Of a stretch of DNA of 39,793 nt, positions 27,964 through 35,904 are shown one piece after another (position 1 is the first letter of the stretch; each line of letters opens with the position of its first letter). The DNA lies in NCBI GenBank assembly GCA_015490875.1, contig WFWZ01000423.1, forward strand, positions 1 to 39,793. Reading direction: 5' to 3'. The notes under the pieces are model-generated. The model was not told where the DNA came from. It saw only the letters and a list, made by a program, of their open reading frames with translations, and did no database searches. Both the position numbers and the translations under genes were made by a program. The DNA is from Planctomycetaceae bacterium. GTDB taxonomy: Bacteria; Planctomycetota; Planctomycetia; Pirellulales; Pirellulaceae.

Positions 27964-29123
27964 GTGAAAACTGGACGCCGGAGGAGTTTGACGAGTTCCT
28001 GCGCACGCTGACCCGTTTGCTGCGTCTGGGGACGCGGCAGCGTCAGGCGATCGTTGAAGAACTGCAATCTCACTTGGAGGCTCGTTATGAAGACTTGGTC
28101 AACGAAGGTGTGGAGCCTCGCGAGGCGGCCTCGCGAGCGTTGGCCGAGTTCGGGGACGCGGCGGCACTCGCGGCTGAACTGTCGACTTGGTCTCATCTGA
28201 AACGAAGGAGAAGACTCATGCGTTGGACAACAGGTACACTCGTGGGCACGCTCATGTTGGCGTTGGCGGTGGTTGGCCTTTGGCAGGATCGACCGAGCCC
28301 GTGGGGAGGCTCGCCAGTGATGGCGCAGCAAGAGTCGGCAAAATCCCCGGCACCCCAAGCCGATGACCCCGATGAGGCACTTTGGCGGTCTCTGGAAAAG
28401 AGGCTCGATATCGAAATGCAAGATCTCGCGATCGACGATGCGCTTGCCTACCTGAGTGATGTTGCGGGCATTCAGTATTACTACGAGCGTCGCGCGATCG
28501 AAAACGCGGGTGTCGACCTGGAGACCTGCAAAGTGTCGCTCAATCTGAAAAACATCCCGGCGGAGATGGCATTGCGGCTCATCCTCGAGCAAGCCGAATT
28601 GGTGTACAGCATCGAGAACGGAGTCGTGATTGTGACGACGCCCGAGGGTCTAAGAGAGCGGGCTTTGGTCGTTCGCGTCTATCGCGTCGATGATCTGGTA
28701 GAGGCACGTCGACGCGATCCCCCGGCAATGTCAAGTGGTGAAGAACCGGCTGGCGGAGCGGGTGCAGGACTGAGCGGACCGGTAGCGCAAGGTGGCATGT
28801 CTGGAGGCTTGGGAGGATACGGACCGGGAGGAGGATTCGGAGGCGGAATGGGAGGCTCCGGAATGCTCGGTACGGCGTTGCAATCCGGGCCGCCCTACGA
28901 CATCGAAGCGCTCATGAACGTGGTCGTCAACACGGTCGCTCCCGAGTCATGGGATGTCATGGACGGTGAGGGGCGGATTTGCGAGTTCCGCGGAGCGCTC
29001 GTGATCGCTCAATCGGTACGCAACCACCGACAGATTCGGCAGCTCCTGGAAGAGTTGCGCAAAGCAACTCAGGAGGCGACAGCCGGAAACGACGAGGATC
29101 CATTCGCGTCCGGAAAAGAATAA
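27960..29123 (+). CDS. Permease-prefix domain protein fused to a secretin/STN-like domain
   Basis: This 387-residue protein is coupled to padR. Residues about 1-75 form a helical permease-prefix domain 1 (VEELQSHLEARYEDLVNEG and ASRALAEFGDAAALAAEL). One membrane helix follows (LVGTLMLALAVVGLW). The exported part has an STN/secretin-N-like unit (IEMQDLAIDDALAYLSDVAG through AELVYSIENGVVIVTTPE), a segment VVRVYRVDDLV, a Gly-rich linker (about 260-300) and a domain containing NVVVNTVAPESWDVMDGEG and LVIAQSVRNHRQIRQLLEEL. The last elements resemble a periplasmic domain set I recall as common in planctomycetes. Role unknown; a membrane sensor or assembly factor is plausible. The GTG at 27945 is rejected in favour of the coupled ATG. 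Confidence 0.75.
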   Translation: MSENWTPEEFDEFLRTLTRLLRLGTRQRQAIVEELQSHLEARYEDLVNEGVEPREAASRALAEFGDAAALAAELSTWSHLKRRRRLMRWTTGTLVGTLMLALAVVGLWQDRPSPWGGSPVMAQQESAKSPAPQADDPDEALWRSLEKRLDIEMQDLAIDDALAYLSDVAGIQYYYERRAIENAGVDLETCKVSLNLKNIPAEMALRLILEQAELVYSIENGVVIVTTPEGLRERALVVRVYRVDDLVEARRRDPPAMSSGEEPAGGAGAGLSGPVAQGGMSGGLGGYGPGGGFGGGMGGSGMLGTALQSGPPYDIEALMNVVVNTVAPESWDVMDGEGRICEFRGALVIAQSVRNHRQIRQLLEELRKATQEATAGNDEDPFASGKE

Positions 29124-29325
29124 AGAATGTGCGAGAGACGCCGGAGCGAGGGGCGAACCGGGCGCGAACCGATGGGGACAAGACTGGAGTTGAAGCCTCG
29201 GCTCCAGTAGACTAAGTCGGCTGAGCAGAAGGGGCAGGCCGGTTGGACCGGTGAGAATGCCGCCGTGCGGGGGCATTGGTGGGACGAGCGAGTCCTTCTT
29301 GTCACGTCGGAGGAGTCCCGTTGCC

Positions 29326-29982
29326 GTGAACGTCAAAGTCGTGTTGGGCGTGGCTCTCGCCGCCGTCGTGCTGATGGTCGCTCTGATCATCGGCGGCGGC
29401 GTCTATCTTTATCGCGCATTCAAAAGCAGCAGCCAGGTGCTGTCGCAAACCGTGGATGAGCTGCTGACCGCTGCAAACAACGGGACGTTCGAGCAGACGT
29501 ACCGCACGCACACCACGCTCAAGTTTCGGGACGTCACGAGTCTCGAAGAGTACCGGCAACTCGGGGAAGCCATCCGCACGCGATTGGGGCGGCTCCAATC
29601 GAAAAAGCTGACCGGGCTCTACTTCCGCCAGTTCAACGCGACGCGGTATGCCGACGCCAGCTATCAAGCTCGGTTCGAAAAAGGGCCGGCGACGATCCAC
29701 GTTCGGTTTCGCAAGCGAGGCGACAAGTGGCTGGTGGAAACTTTCCGCGTGCAGTCGCCTCGGCTGCGGCCCGAGTTGCCTGGAGGAACCTGCCCTGCGT
29801 GTGGAAAGGATTATCCCAAAGGAGCCAAGTTCTGTCCTTCCTGCGGCCAATCGCTTCCCTCCGAAGACGAATCGGCGAAGGGTAAAGCGGAACGGGCTCG
29901 AGACTCAGGGGAACCACCGACCGAGTCTCATGAGGCGTCTCCTGCGCCGGCATCCGGTGATTCGTCCGACAAGGGACATTGA
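29326..29982 (+). CDS. Membrane-anchored protein with C-terminal zinc ribbon
   Basis: The product is 218 residues from a GTG at 29326, which has CGGAGGAG upstream and starts directly with the membrane helix VVLGVALAAVVLMVALIIGGG. An ATG at 29251 would add 25 residues of poor quality. Residues 40-150 form a mixed alpha/beta domain (ELLTAANNGTFEQTYRTHTT, then ATIHVRFRKRGDKWLVETF) that looks like a DUF4864- or NTF2-like fold, though this is uncertain. A zinc ribbon CPACGKDYPKGAKFCPSCG (about 156-174) and a hydrophilic Glu/Ser/Pro tail end the protein. The family is not recognised. It lies 200 bases after the STN-domain gene. Confidence 0.65.
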   Translation: MNVKVVLGVALAAVVLMVALIIGGGVYLYRAFKSSSQVLSQTVDELLTAANNGTFEQTYRTHTTLKFRDVTSLEEYRQLGEAIRTRLGRLQSKKLTGLYFRQFNATRYADASYQARFEKGPATIHVRFRKRGDKWLVETFRVQSPRLRPELPGGTCPACGKDYPKGAKFCPSCGQSLPSEDESAKGKAERARDSGEPPTESHEASPAPASGDSSDKGH

Positions 29983-30034
29983 CGCCACCGTACGCGATTT
30001 TGGGGCCGACACATCTTTGGCATCCCGCTGAGAT

Positions 30035-31693
30035 TCAGGGCATCAGCCCCACCGATTTCAAAAAAGAGTCGGTCCGGCGGAGTGTCTCGTCGAGCAAGTC
30101 GCGGCGGAACATCAAGTATCCATGTTTGCCGCCCTCATGCATGACGAGTTCACAGCGGTTGCCCGACTCGAGCATGGCTTGGTGAAACGCTCGAGCCCCG
30201 CTCGGTGGCGTCACCGTATCGGCCGTGCCTTGAAACAGAATCGTGGGAGGTACTCCCTTGCGAACGTGATGCACGGGAGAAAGTTCTTGCCATCGATCCC
30301 CGATTTTGGCCTGGCCATAACCTCGAGCCGACGTGTCGATGACGGGGAAGTAGAGCACGAGTGCTGCGGGGGTCGTTGGAACTTTCAATGAGTCGGACGG
30401 GTCGTCAATGCCATCGAACAGGGCGACGCCGGCGGCGAGGTGGCCTCCGGCCGAGGCCCCCGAGACGATAATCTTGTCAGGATCGATGCCCAAAGATGCG
30501 GCGTGTGATCGTACGAACCGCATGGCCGACCGCGCATCTTTGACACAATCGAAGACGGTCGTACCCTTTCGAGGATTCCGGAGGCGATACTGAGCGCTGA
30601 TGGCGACCATTCCTTTGCATGCGAAATGATCGGCGAAAGGATACATCCGCCGAGGCTGGCCTCCCGTCCATCCTCCTCCGTGAAAGACGAGGAAACAAGG
30701 ACGACGGTCGGATGGCTTCCAGTCCGACGGTTCGAAGACGTGGAGGAAGAGTTCGCCTTGAGCAACGGTCTTGTAGACCACCAGCCTGCTGGGTTCGAGC
30801 TCAGCCGCTACGCGCCCGGCGGCGTCGAGTCGCTTCGGTGATTGGCGTTCGGCGGACGGCAGGGCGTGGCGCACGATGAAATCGACGATCGGCCGGACAT
30901 CGACCAGGCCGTGGGGATGGTGGCCCACGCCGGGTTTGGCGATGAGCGTGATCGAGCCGCCGAGTTTGCGGTAACGCTGCGCGACGACGGCTGTGTTCTC
31001 TTGCCAGGGCACGACCTTGTCGGCTTCACCATAGATGTGAAGCAGGGGAACTCCGGCTCGAGCCAGCGGCTCGAGTCGGTCGACGGGATTGCCCGGATAC
31101 GCCTTGGCTTCCTCGTCCGAGCGGAATCCGTAGGCTTGCAGCAGCTTCTTCCATTCGGTTCGGCTCCCTTGACCGGCTCCCCATCCGCCCGGCCAGCTCT
31201 TGAAGTCGCATACTGGAGCATCGCCATAGATGCAGGCGACGCAGTCGGGATTCTCGGCTGCCCAGTTGTAACAGTAGAGGCCGCCTCGGCTGAGTCCCAC
31301 CAGCGCCACCTTCTTGGCGAGGCGGTACTTGCTTGTGAGCTCCCGGTAACAGGCGTTCCAGTGAGCGACGGCGGTGGGCGACCCGAACAGATCGGGGACG
31401 CGCAAGTAGACAATGTGAAAGCCTCGCTTGAGTAGCTCAATGTCGGGCTCGGGCTTGTGCCCGAAGAATTCTCCGTGCCAGACCCACGGTCGGCCCGGGG
31501 CGGCGGTCCGTGGTACGACGACGGAAACGGTCTTACCGTCGACGGGGAACTGGTAGCGGTCGAAACCATGCCAGCTCGTCTTCGTGCCGGGAAAGGGAGC
31601 GGCTTCGACTCGGGAGATCATGGCCGAGGCAACGGCCAGGCCGAGGATCACTGTGGCCAGTATCGAGGAACCCAAGTGATGGCGCACATGCAT
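30035..31693 (-). CDS. Secreted tandem alpha/beta-hydrolase
   Basis: The 552-residue protein starts at ATG 31693 (AGGAAG upstream) with a signal peptide ending near SRVEA. Upstream in-frame codons to 31918 are poor. The first hydrolase domain (about 30-300) has the nucleophile elbow GLSRGG (S135) and HIYGEADKVVPW with the acid residue, and the histidine is probably in GVGHHPHG. The second (about 315-552) is of the esterase/BD-FAE type, with the oxyanion motif HGGGW (about 339), GASAGG (S414), FQGTADTVTP and GKHGY. Two complete triads in one chain suggest two ester cleavages, for example on acylated plant or algal polysaccharides; that is inference from the esterase family. Confidence 0.82.
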   Translation of the reverse strand: MHVRHHLGSSILATVILGLAVASAMISRVEAAPFPGTKTSWHGFDRYQFPVDGKTVSVVVPRTAAPGRPWVWHGEFFGHKPEPDIELLKRGFHIVYLRVPDLFGSPTAVAHWNACYRELTSKYRLAKKVALVGLSRGGLYCYNWAAENPDCVACIYGDAPVCDFKSWPGGWGAGQGSRTEWKKLLQAYGFRSDEEAKAYPGNPVDRLEPLARAGVPLLHIYGEADKVVPWQENTAVVAQRYRKLGGSITLIAKPGVGHHPHGLVDVRPIVDFIVRHALPSAERQSPKRLDAAGRVAAELEPSRLVVYKTVAQGELFLHVFEPSDWKPSDRRPCFLVFHGGGWTGGQPRRMYPFADHFACKGMVAISAQYRLRNPRKGTTVFDCVKDARSAMRFVRSHAASLGIDPDKIIVSGASAGGHLAAGVALFDGIDDPSDSLKVPTTPAALVLYFPVIDTSARGYGQAKIGDRWQELSPVHHVRKGVPPTILFQGTADTVTPPSGARAFHQAMLESGNRCELVMHEGGKHGYLMFRRDLLDETLRRTDSFLKSVGLMP

Positions 31694-31755
31694 TCGGTGT
31701 TCTTCCTGGGGAGGTTCGCGTCGCCTTCCAAGACTTGTGAGCCTTGTCGGTGGCG

Positions 31756-32001
31756 TCAGTCTTTCGAGGATCGGGGTTTGGCCGAGTCGACACGGCGGAT
31801 GCCGTTGGCAATCAGTTTCATGCAGCGACGTTCCTCGGGCGGGAGTTTCTCCTGGCAACGACAAAACAGACTCGTCACGTGGCCTCCCGTGCGCACGTGG
31901 CGACCGCAGACCGGACATTCCCAGACCCGTCGCAGATCGTACTTCAGTCGTTCGAACGGACCCTTCATCTTCCGAAACGGTCGGGGGGGGTGGCCTAGCA
32001 T
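31756..32001 (-). CDS. Small zinc-ribbon protein
   Basis: This is an 81-residue protein starting MLGHPPRPFRKMKGPFERLK. It contains WECPVCGRHVRTGGHVTSLFC and RCQEK, giving CxxC plus a CxC pair likely to bind zinc. The rest is basic. It is read opposite to, and just upstream of, the biotin ligase gene. The longer frame around it, to 32625, is only the shadow of that gene. I recall similar small proteins in planctomycete genomes but cannot give a function. Confidence 0.6.
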   Translation of the reverse strand: MLGHPPRPFRKMKGPFERLKYDLRRVWECPVCGRHVRTGGHVTSLFCRCQEKLPPEERRCMKLIANGIRRVDSAKPRSSKD

Positions 32002-32113
32002 CTCGAGTCGCCTTGGAGGCTCAAGTATGCTGAGAAAGAGCCTCCAACCGTTCATCGTAGGCCGGGGGGGCAGGTTTGACCAGCGTCGGCGGTAGTGGAA
32101 GTGGGGAGTGATG

Positions 32114-32914
32114 ATGTGGGACGTGGAATCACAGCAGGCGCTCGAGACGCTTCCGTGGGTCCGCCACGTCGAGTTCCACCCGACGCTCGGCTCGACCAAC
32201 GACCGCGCTCGCCAGTTGCTGGACGAGGAGACGGAACTCCCGGCGCTGGTGGTAGCCGGGCAACAGACGGCCGGCCGCGGCCGACAGGGGCGGACATGGT
32301 GGTCGCCTCCCGGGGCGCTTTTGGCATCGCTGGTCGTCGGTGACGACACTGGTCCCGAGTCGTCACGGGCGATGGCGGTGATGGCTCCCTGGACCGGTGT
32401 CGGGCTTGCTGATGGGCTAGCGCGAATCGAGCCCGCTTTGCCGCTTTGGCTGAAGTGGCCGAATGACCTGATGGTCGGCGACGCCAAGCTCGGGGGTGTA
32501 TTGGTCGAGTGCGTTCCCGACGCAGAAAGTCGGCCGCGATGGATCGTGGGGTTCGGGATCAACGTCAACAACGAGTGCGTGGGAAAACGCCTCTCCCGAG
32601 AAGACTCAGGAGATCCGGCCGCCATCTCCCTTCGCGATTTCAGCGGCCGTAGTTACCCGTTGGCCGACGTTCTGGGGACTCTGTTGCTGGCACTGGCCGC
32701 TGCGTACTCGCAGTTTCGCGCCGAGCCAGATCGATTTCCCGAGCGTTGGCGCGTCTATTGCGGACTCCAGGGACGCCGAGTTCGCATCGATGGTGGCAAC
32801 GGACGGACCGGTGCTGGCGTCTGCGTGGGCGTGGATGCCGAAGGTGCCCTACGGTTGCAGACCGACAGTGGTTCTGTCGAACTTTGGCGGCACGGAACGG
32901 TGCGGCCGGCGTGA
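32114..32914 (+). CDS. birA: Biotin--[acetyl-CoA-carboxylase] ligase
   Basis: The 266-residue enzyme activates biotin with ATP and transfers it to the carrier lysine of carboxylases. Signature motifs are FHPTLGSTNDRA, the biotinyl-AMP loop TAGRGRQGRTW, LKWPNDLMV with the catalytic-type lysine, KLGGVLVE and GFGINVNN. A C-terminal SH3-like domain (about 220-266) is present. There is no N-terminal DNA-binding domain, so it is a group I ligase, not a repressor. GGGGAG at 32103-32108 best fits the ATG at 32114. GTG 32108 and ATG 32111 are also in frame. Confidence 0.92.
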   Translation: MWDVESQQALETLPWVRHVEFHPTLGSTNDRARQLLDEETELPALVVAGQQTAGRGRQGRTWWSPPGALLASLVVGDDTGPESSRAMAVMAPWTGVGLADGLARIEPALPLWLKWPNDLMVGDAKLGGVLVECVPDAESRPRWIVGFGINVNNECVGKRLSREDSGDPAAISLRDFSGRSYPLADVLGTLLLALAAAYSQFRAEPDRFPERWRVYCGLQGRRVRIDGGNGRTGAGVCVGVDAEGALRLQTDSGSVELWRHGTVRPA

Positions 32915-33037
32915 GACGCACGTGTTCCGAACTGGCCTCCTTGCATCAATTTTCGAGGTGTGGGAGCCGAGCAGGCAATAGCGGGTTACATCCGCTCCAG
33001 GCTGGCCACCAGTGCGTACGAATCGAAAGTCTTGAGT

Positions 33038-33235
33038 TCATCTGCGACGTCTCTGTCTGCTGTGGCTTTGGGCTTCGCTCGTCGACGTTCCTCGCCAAAC
33101 TGGACGTCCTGACTTGGCCTGTCGCCGTCGGGCGTCTTCCAAAATGGCTCTAATGTCGCCGCAGAATTTTGCAGCAAGTCGCTCTCGAATTCGATGAATT
33201 TCTTCTATCGGGTCAACATCAGTTTTCTGGGACAC
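33038..33235 (-). CDS. Small antitoxin-like protein, possibly frameshifted
   Basis: A 65-residue frame from a GTG (33235) reads DVDPIEEIHRIRERLAAKF and ILEDARRRQAKSGRPV, resembling short orphan proteins (DPI-EEI-RIR start, R-RQ-SGR end) common in cyanobacteria and planctomycetes and sometimes beside toxins. After SGRPVW it becomes a basic tail. An overlapping frame (32986-33177) reads EERRRAKPKATADRDVADEL, suggesting a one-base shift near 33110-33120. It could be the full short gene or a broken longer one. No toxin gene is adjacent. Confidence 0.4.
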   Translation of the reverse strand: MSQKTDVDPIEEIHRIRERLAAKFCGDIRAILEDARRRQAKSGRPVWRGTSTSEAQSHSRQRRRR

Positions 33236-33535
33236 CTTCGACCATCTCCTCGGGCGTATATATGAAAACGGTTGCGGCGGTTAGGTAGCCCGCACACAGG
33301 AGCCCCTGGCTCTAGACCCGACGCGCCTTGGCGGTGTGAATTCACTCATCATTGTAGTGCTAAACCACGCGATTTCCGAGATGGAGTGGCTCGCGCGAGG
33401 CGCACATGGAGCACACCGCTACTTCACGCCTTACCCGTTGTCACCGCGATTTCCTTCAGACGCGAAGGCGTGACTTACGTAATCGCGATCCCAGTGAGGC
33501 TCGGCACCCCGACCTGCGGCGTGATCGGTCTTCGC
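33236..33535. other. Intergenic region, nothing recognised
   Basis: The 300 bases between the small antitoxin-like frame and the protoglobin stop contain only short frames without family features. No RNA gene or strong terminator hairpin is evident. Confidence 0.4.
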
Positions 33536-34159
33536 CTACACGGCGGCGGACGCCGTCGACCGCTCGGTTTCCTCGCCCGGGTCTGCTTCGCGAGCATAAT
33601 GCCGGCTGATGAAGTCGTTCTGGATCCACAGCAGCTTGTTCCAGGCCCGCAGGAGCCGAAACTTGGTCGCGTCGGGCAGTTCGAGTCCTTCGATGACTTG
33701 GAAGATCACGTCGGAGACGACTCCCATCAGGGCATTCATCTGGACCAAAGGGACATCGATTTCCGGGTTGCCAGCGGCCGGCGTGTGCATCTTGCCGACG
33801 ATGTCGAGGTACATCGGCGTTTTGTGGTTGAAGGCGTTGCCGATCAGGTTCATCAGGTACCGCTGGAGGTGCTCCTTACGGAACTGGATCTGAGCTTGGT
33901 CGGATTGAAGTTCCTCGAGCGACTGGGGAAGGGGCCCGTCGTAGCCGTGTTGGCGCGGTAGAAAATGGCGGGCCGTGGCATCGTAGCTGAGCAGCTTTTC
34001 ATAGGTGGCGGCGACAATGTCCGGGATTCTGGGGGCAAACTGGGCGATAGCCCCTCGGATGGCGGCGATGTCCTCGCCGTCGAACGACATGAACTCGCAC
34101 AGATAGTCGAATCGGTAGTGGATGTCCTGTTCCAAACGGGCTTCGTCGATCGCCTTCAT
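33536..34159 (-). CDS. Protoglobin-family heme protein
   Basis: This is a 207-residue single-domain globin, the size expected for protoglobins, which bind O2, CO and NO. The start is ATG 34159, five to six bases after AAAGGAGC. A preceding GTG is less likely. Family-like segments are RFDYLCEFMSFDGED, APRIPDIVAATYEKLLSYDATARHFL, FRKEHLQRYL and IVGKMHTPAAGNPEIDVP. The histidine of GKMHT (about H125) sits at the position expected for the proximal heme ligand, followed by the LVQMNALMGVVSDVI helix. No signalling domain is attached. It diverges from the hybrid cluster protein gene across a 280-base region with paired promoters, so a role in nitric oxide or oxygen handling is likely. Confidence 0.88.
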   Translation of the reverse strand: MKAIDEARLEQDIHYRFDYLCEFMSFDGEDIAAIRGAIAQFAPRIPDIVAATYEKLLSYDATARHFLPRQHGYDGPLPQSLEELQSDQAQIQFRKEHLQRYLMNLIGNAFNHKTPMYLDIVGKMHTPAAGNPEIDVPLVQMNALMGVVSDVIFQVIEGLELPDATKFRLLRAWNKLLWIQNDFISRHYAREADPGEETERSTASAAV

Positions 34160-34249
34160 CACTGCTCCTTTGCTTCTGTCGGGCTCTCAAAAGGGCTCTT
34201 CTCACATCCCGGGAGAGCCGGCCGGCTCTCCGCCGGAAACCGTTTCGAT

Positions 34250-34278
34250 ATCATAGCCCGCGACAAAAAAGATAACAA
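34250..34278 (-). promoter_or_regulatory. Protoglobin promoter
   Basis: On the minus strand TTGTTA (34278-34273) and TATGAT (34255-34250) are separated by exactly 17 bases, pointing toward the protoglobin gene. Confidence 0.55.
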
Positions 34279-34290
34279 GGTCTTGACATC
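34271..34290. promoter_or_regulatory. Candidate operator dyad between divergent promoters
   Basis: The 20-base sequence from GATAACAAG to CTTGACATC is a partial palindrome centred between 34280 and 34281. The inner arms CAAG/CTTG and outer GAT/ATC match perfectly and two inner positions do not. It covers both -35 elements, so one bound protein could block both promoters. The Rrf2 regulator encoded downstream is the natural candidate; binding is inferred. Confidence 0.45.
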
Positions 34291-34311
34291 CGTTTTTTGT
34301 GCCGGTAGCTT
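34283..34311 (+). promoter_or_regulatory. hcp promoter
   Basis: A perfect -35 TTGACA (34283-34288) and TAGCTT (34306-34311) stand 17 bases apart, about 130 bases before the hcp start. The -35 is only 4 bases from the -35 of the divergent protoglobin promoter. Confidence 0.55.
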
Positions 34312-34442
34312 GGGAGGAGCGTGAGGGGACCGTAGCGGACGGGGGGGTGGGAACACCTCTGAGTCGGACGGTTCCCAGGGTATTCTGAGGACCGAGGAGT
34401 GACAGGGCTTGCGGCAAGGCGAGTCGAAAGGAGAGCTCAGGC

Positions 34443-35726
34443 ATGTTTTGCAATCAGTGCGAGCAGACATCCAATGGGACGGGCTGTATGGAGCTGGGCG
34501 TGTGCGGCAAGGATCCCGACATGCAGTCGCTTCAGGAGACATTGCTCTACGGCGTCAAAGGGATGGCGGCGTACGCGAACCACGCCCGGCGGCTGGGGCA
34601 GACCGACGATGAAGTCAATGCATTCATCGAGGAGGCGCTCTTTGCGACGATGACGAACGTCAATTTTGACCTCGAATCACTCCTCGAGTTGGTCCTCGAG
34701 TGCGGAAAATACAACCTGCGCGTGATGGAGATGCTGGACCGGGGCCACAGCGAGCGTTTTGGGACGCCCGAGCCGACGGAGGTGTATGAGGGGACGAAGG
34801 CGGGCCCCGGCATCCTGGTGACGGGCCACGATTTGCTCGACTTGGCGGACCTCTTGGAGCAGTCGAAGGATGCCGGCGTCAACGTCTACACACACGGCGA
34901 GATGTTACCGGGTCACAGCTACCCCGGGCTCAAGAAGTACCCCCATCTGGCGGGGCACTACGGGACGGCGTGGCAGAACCAGCACCTGGAGTTTACCACG
35001 TTTACCGGGCCGATTGTTGCCACCACCAACTGTGTGCTCATTCCGTGGGACACATACAAGGACCGCTTGTTCACGACTCGGATCACGGCGGTCCCGGGCG
35101 GGAAGCGGTTGAAGACGAATGACTTTTCCGAAGTGATCGCCTTAGCCAAGGAGTGTCCGGCGCTTCCGGAGGAACACAAACGGACATCGACGATCGGTTT
35201 CCATCATTCGGTGATTACCGGGTTGGCCGACAAGATCGTCGAAGCGGTTCAGTCGGGGCAGGTCAAGCATTTCTATCTGGTGGGAGGTTGCGACGGCGCC
35301 GAATTGGGACGCAACTACTTCACCAAGGTGGCTCAGCAGGCTCCCGAGTCTTCCATCATTTTGACGCTCGGGTGCGGCAAGTACCGGATTCGCGACTATG
35401 ACTACGGGACCGTGGCGGGACTGCCTCGCCTGCTGGATATGGGACAGTGCAACGACGCCTACGGCGCGATCCAGGTGGCTCTCGCCCTGGCGAAGGCGTT
35501 CGACTGCGGCGTGAACGACCTGCCATTGTCGCTCGTGATTTCATGGTTTGAGCAGAAAGCGGTCGCCGTGTTGTTGACACTCCTTTATTTGGGCGTCAAG
35601 GGTATCCGCCTCGGACCGAACCCGCCCGCCTTCTTGACTCCCAATGTCTTCAAGATTCTCCAGGAAAAATTCGATTTGAAGCTGACCGAGGCCGAGCCGC
35701 CCCAGGAGCTTTTGCAGTTGGCTTGA
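34443..35726 (+). CDS. hcp: Hybrid cluster protein (hydroxylamine reductase-like, class III size)
   Basis: The 427-residue Fe-S protein belongs to a family with NO reductase, S-nitrosylase and hydroxylamine reductase activities. The N-terminal cluster motif is C3-x2-C6-x8-C15-x5-C21, the class I/III spacing rather than the C-x2-C-x11-C-x6-C of enterobacteria. Hybrid-cluster ligands are all present: H129 (TGHDLLD), E153 (HGEMLPG), C197 (TTNCVL), C283 (GGCDGAE, the persulfide position), C311 (LGCGKYR), C336 (GQCNDAY) and E370 (WFEQKAV). Class I proteins are about 550 residues. This one lacks part of the first helical region, like class III proteins of thermophiles and archaea. AAAGGAGAG precedes the ATG. 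Confidence 0.95.
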   Translation: MFCNQCEQTSNGTGCMELGVCGKDPDMQSLQETLLYGVKGMAAYANHARRLGQTDDEVNAFIEEALFATMTNVNFDLESLLELVLECGKYNLRVMEMLDRGHSERFGTPEPTEVYEGTKAGPGILVTGHDLLDLADLLEQSKDAGVNVYTHGEMLPGHSYPGLKKYPHLAGHYGTAWQNQHLEFTTFTGPIVATTNCVLIPWDTYKDRLFTTRITAVPGGKRLKTNDFSEVIALAKECPALPEEHKRTSTIGFHHSVITGLADKIVEAVQSGQVKHFYLVGGCDGAELGRNYFTKVAQQAPESSIILTLGCGKYRIRDYDYGTVAGLPRLLDMGQCNDAYGAIQVALALAKAFDCGVNDLPLSLVISWFEQKAVAVLLTLLYLGVKGIRLGPNPPAFLTPNVFKILQEKFDLKLTEAEPPQELLQLA

Positions 35727-35763
35727 GCCCCGATGCCACCTTGGCAGCTCGCCGGCCTAGTAA

Positions 35764-35781
35764 TCGGATGCCATCATCCGA
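35764..35781. promoter_or_regulatory. Perfect inverted repeat upstream of the Rrf2 gene
   Basis: TCGGATG (35764-35770), CCAT, CATCCGA (35775-35781) form a perfect 7-base dyad with a 4-base centre, operator-like in size. It could bind the Rrf2 regulator for autoregulation or form a small hairpin after hcp. It is not identical to the dyad upstream of hcp. Confidence 0.4.
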
Positions 35782-35794
35782 TAAGATAGGAGGG

Positions 35795-35821
35795 GAGCCG
35801 AGAGCAGCGGGCTCTCGGCTC
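35795..35821. terminator. Strong hairpin after hcp, terminator-like without T-run
   Basis: GAGCCGAGAGC (35795-35805) and GCTCTCGGCTC (35811-35821) pair perfectly over 11 bases around a 5-base loop. Only CCCCTTCTC follows, so intrinsic termination would be weak. It may instead end hcp transcripts by stabilising a 3' end. Confidence 0.45.
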
Positions 35822-35904
35822 GCCCCTTCTCATCGCCGGAACCTTCCCAGCGATAGCCAGGATGGGATGGTCGGGAGGAACTTGTCCTTGCAGCGAGCGA
35901 GTCC

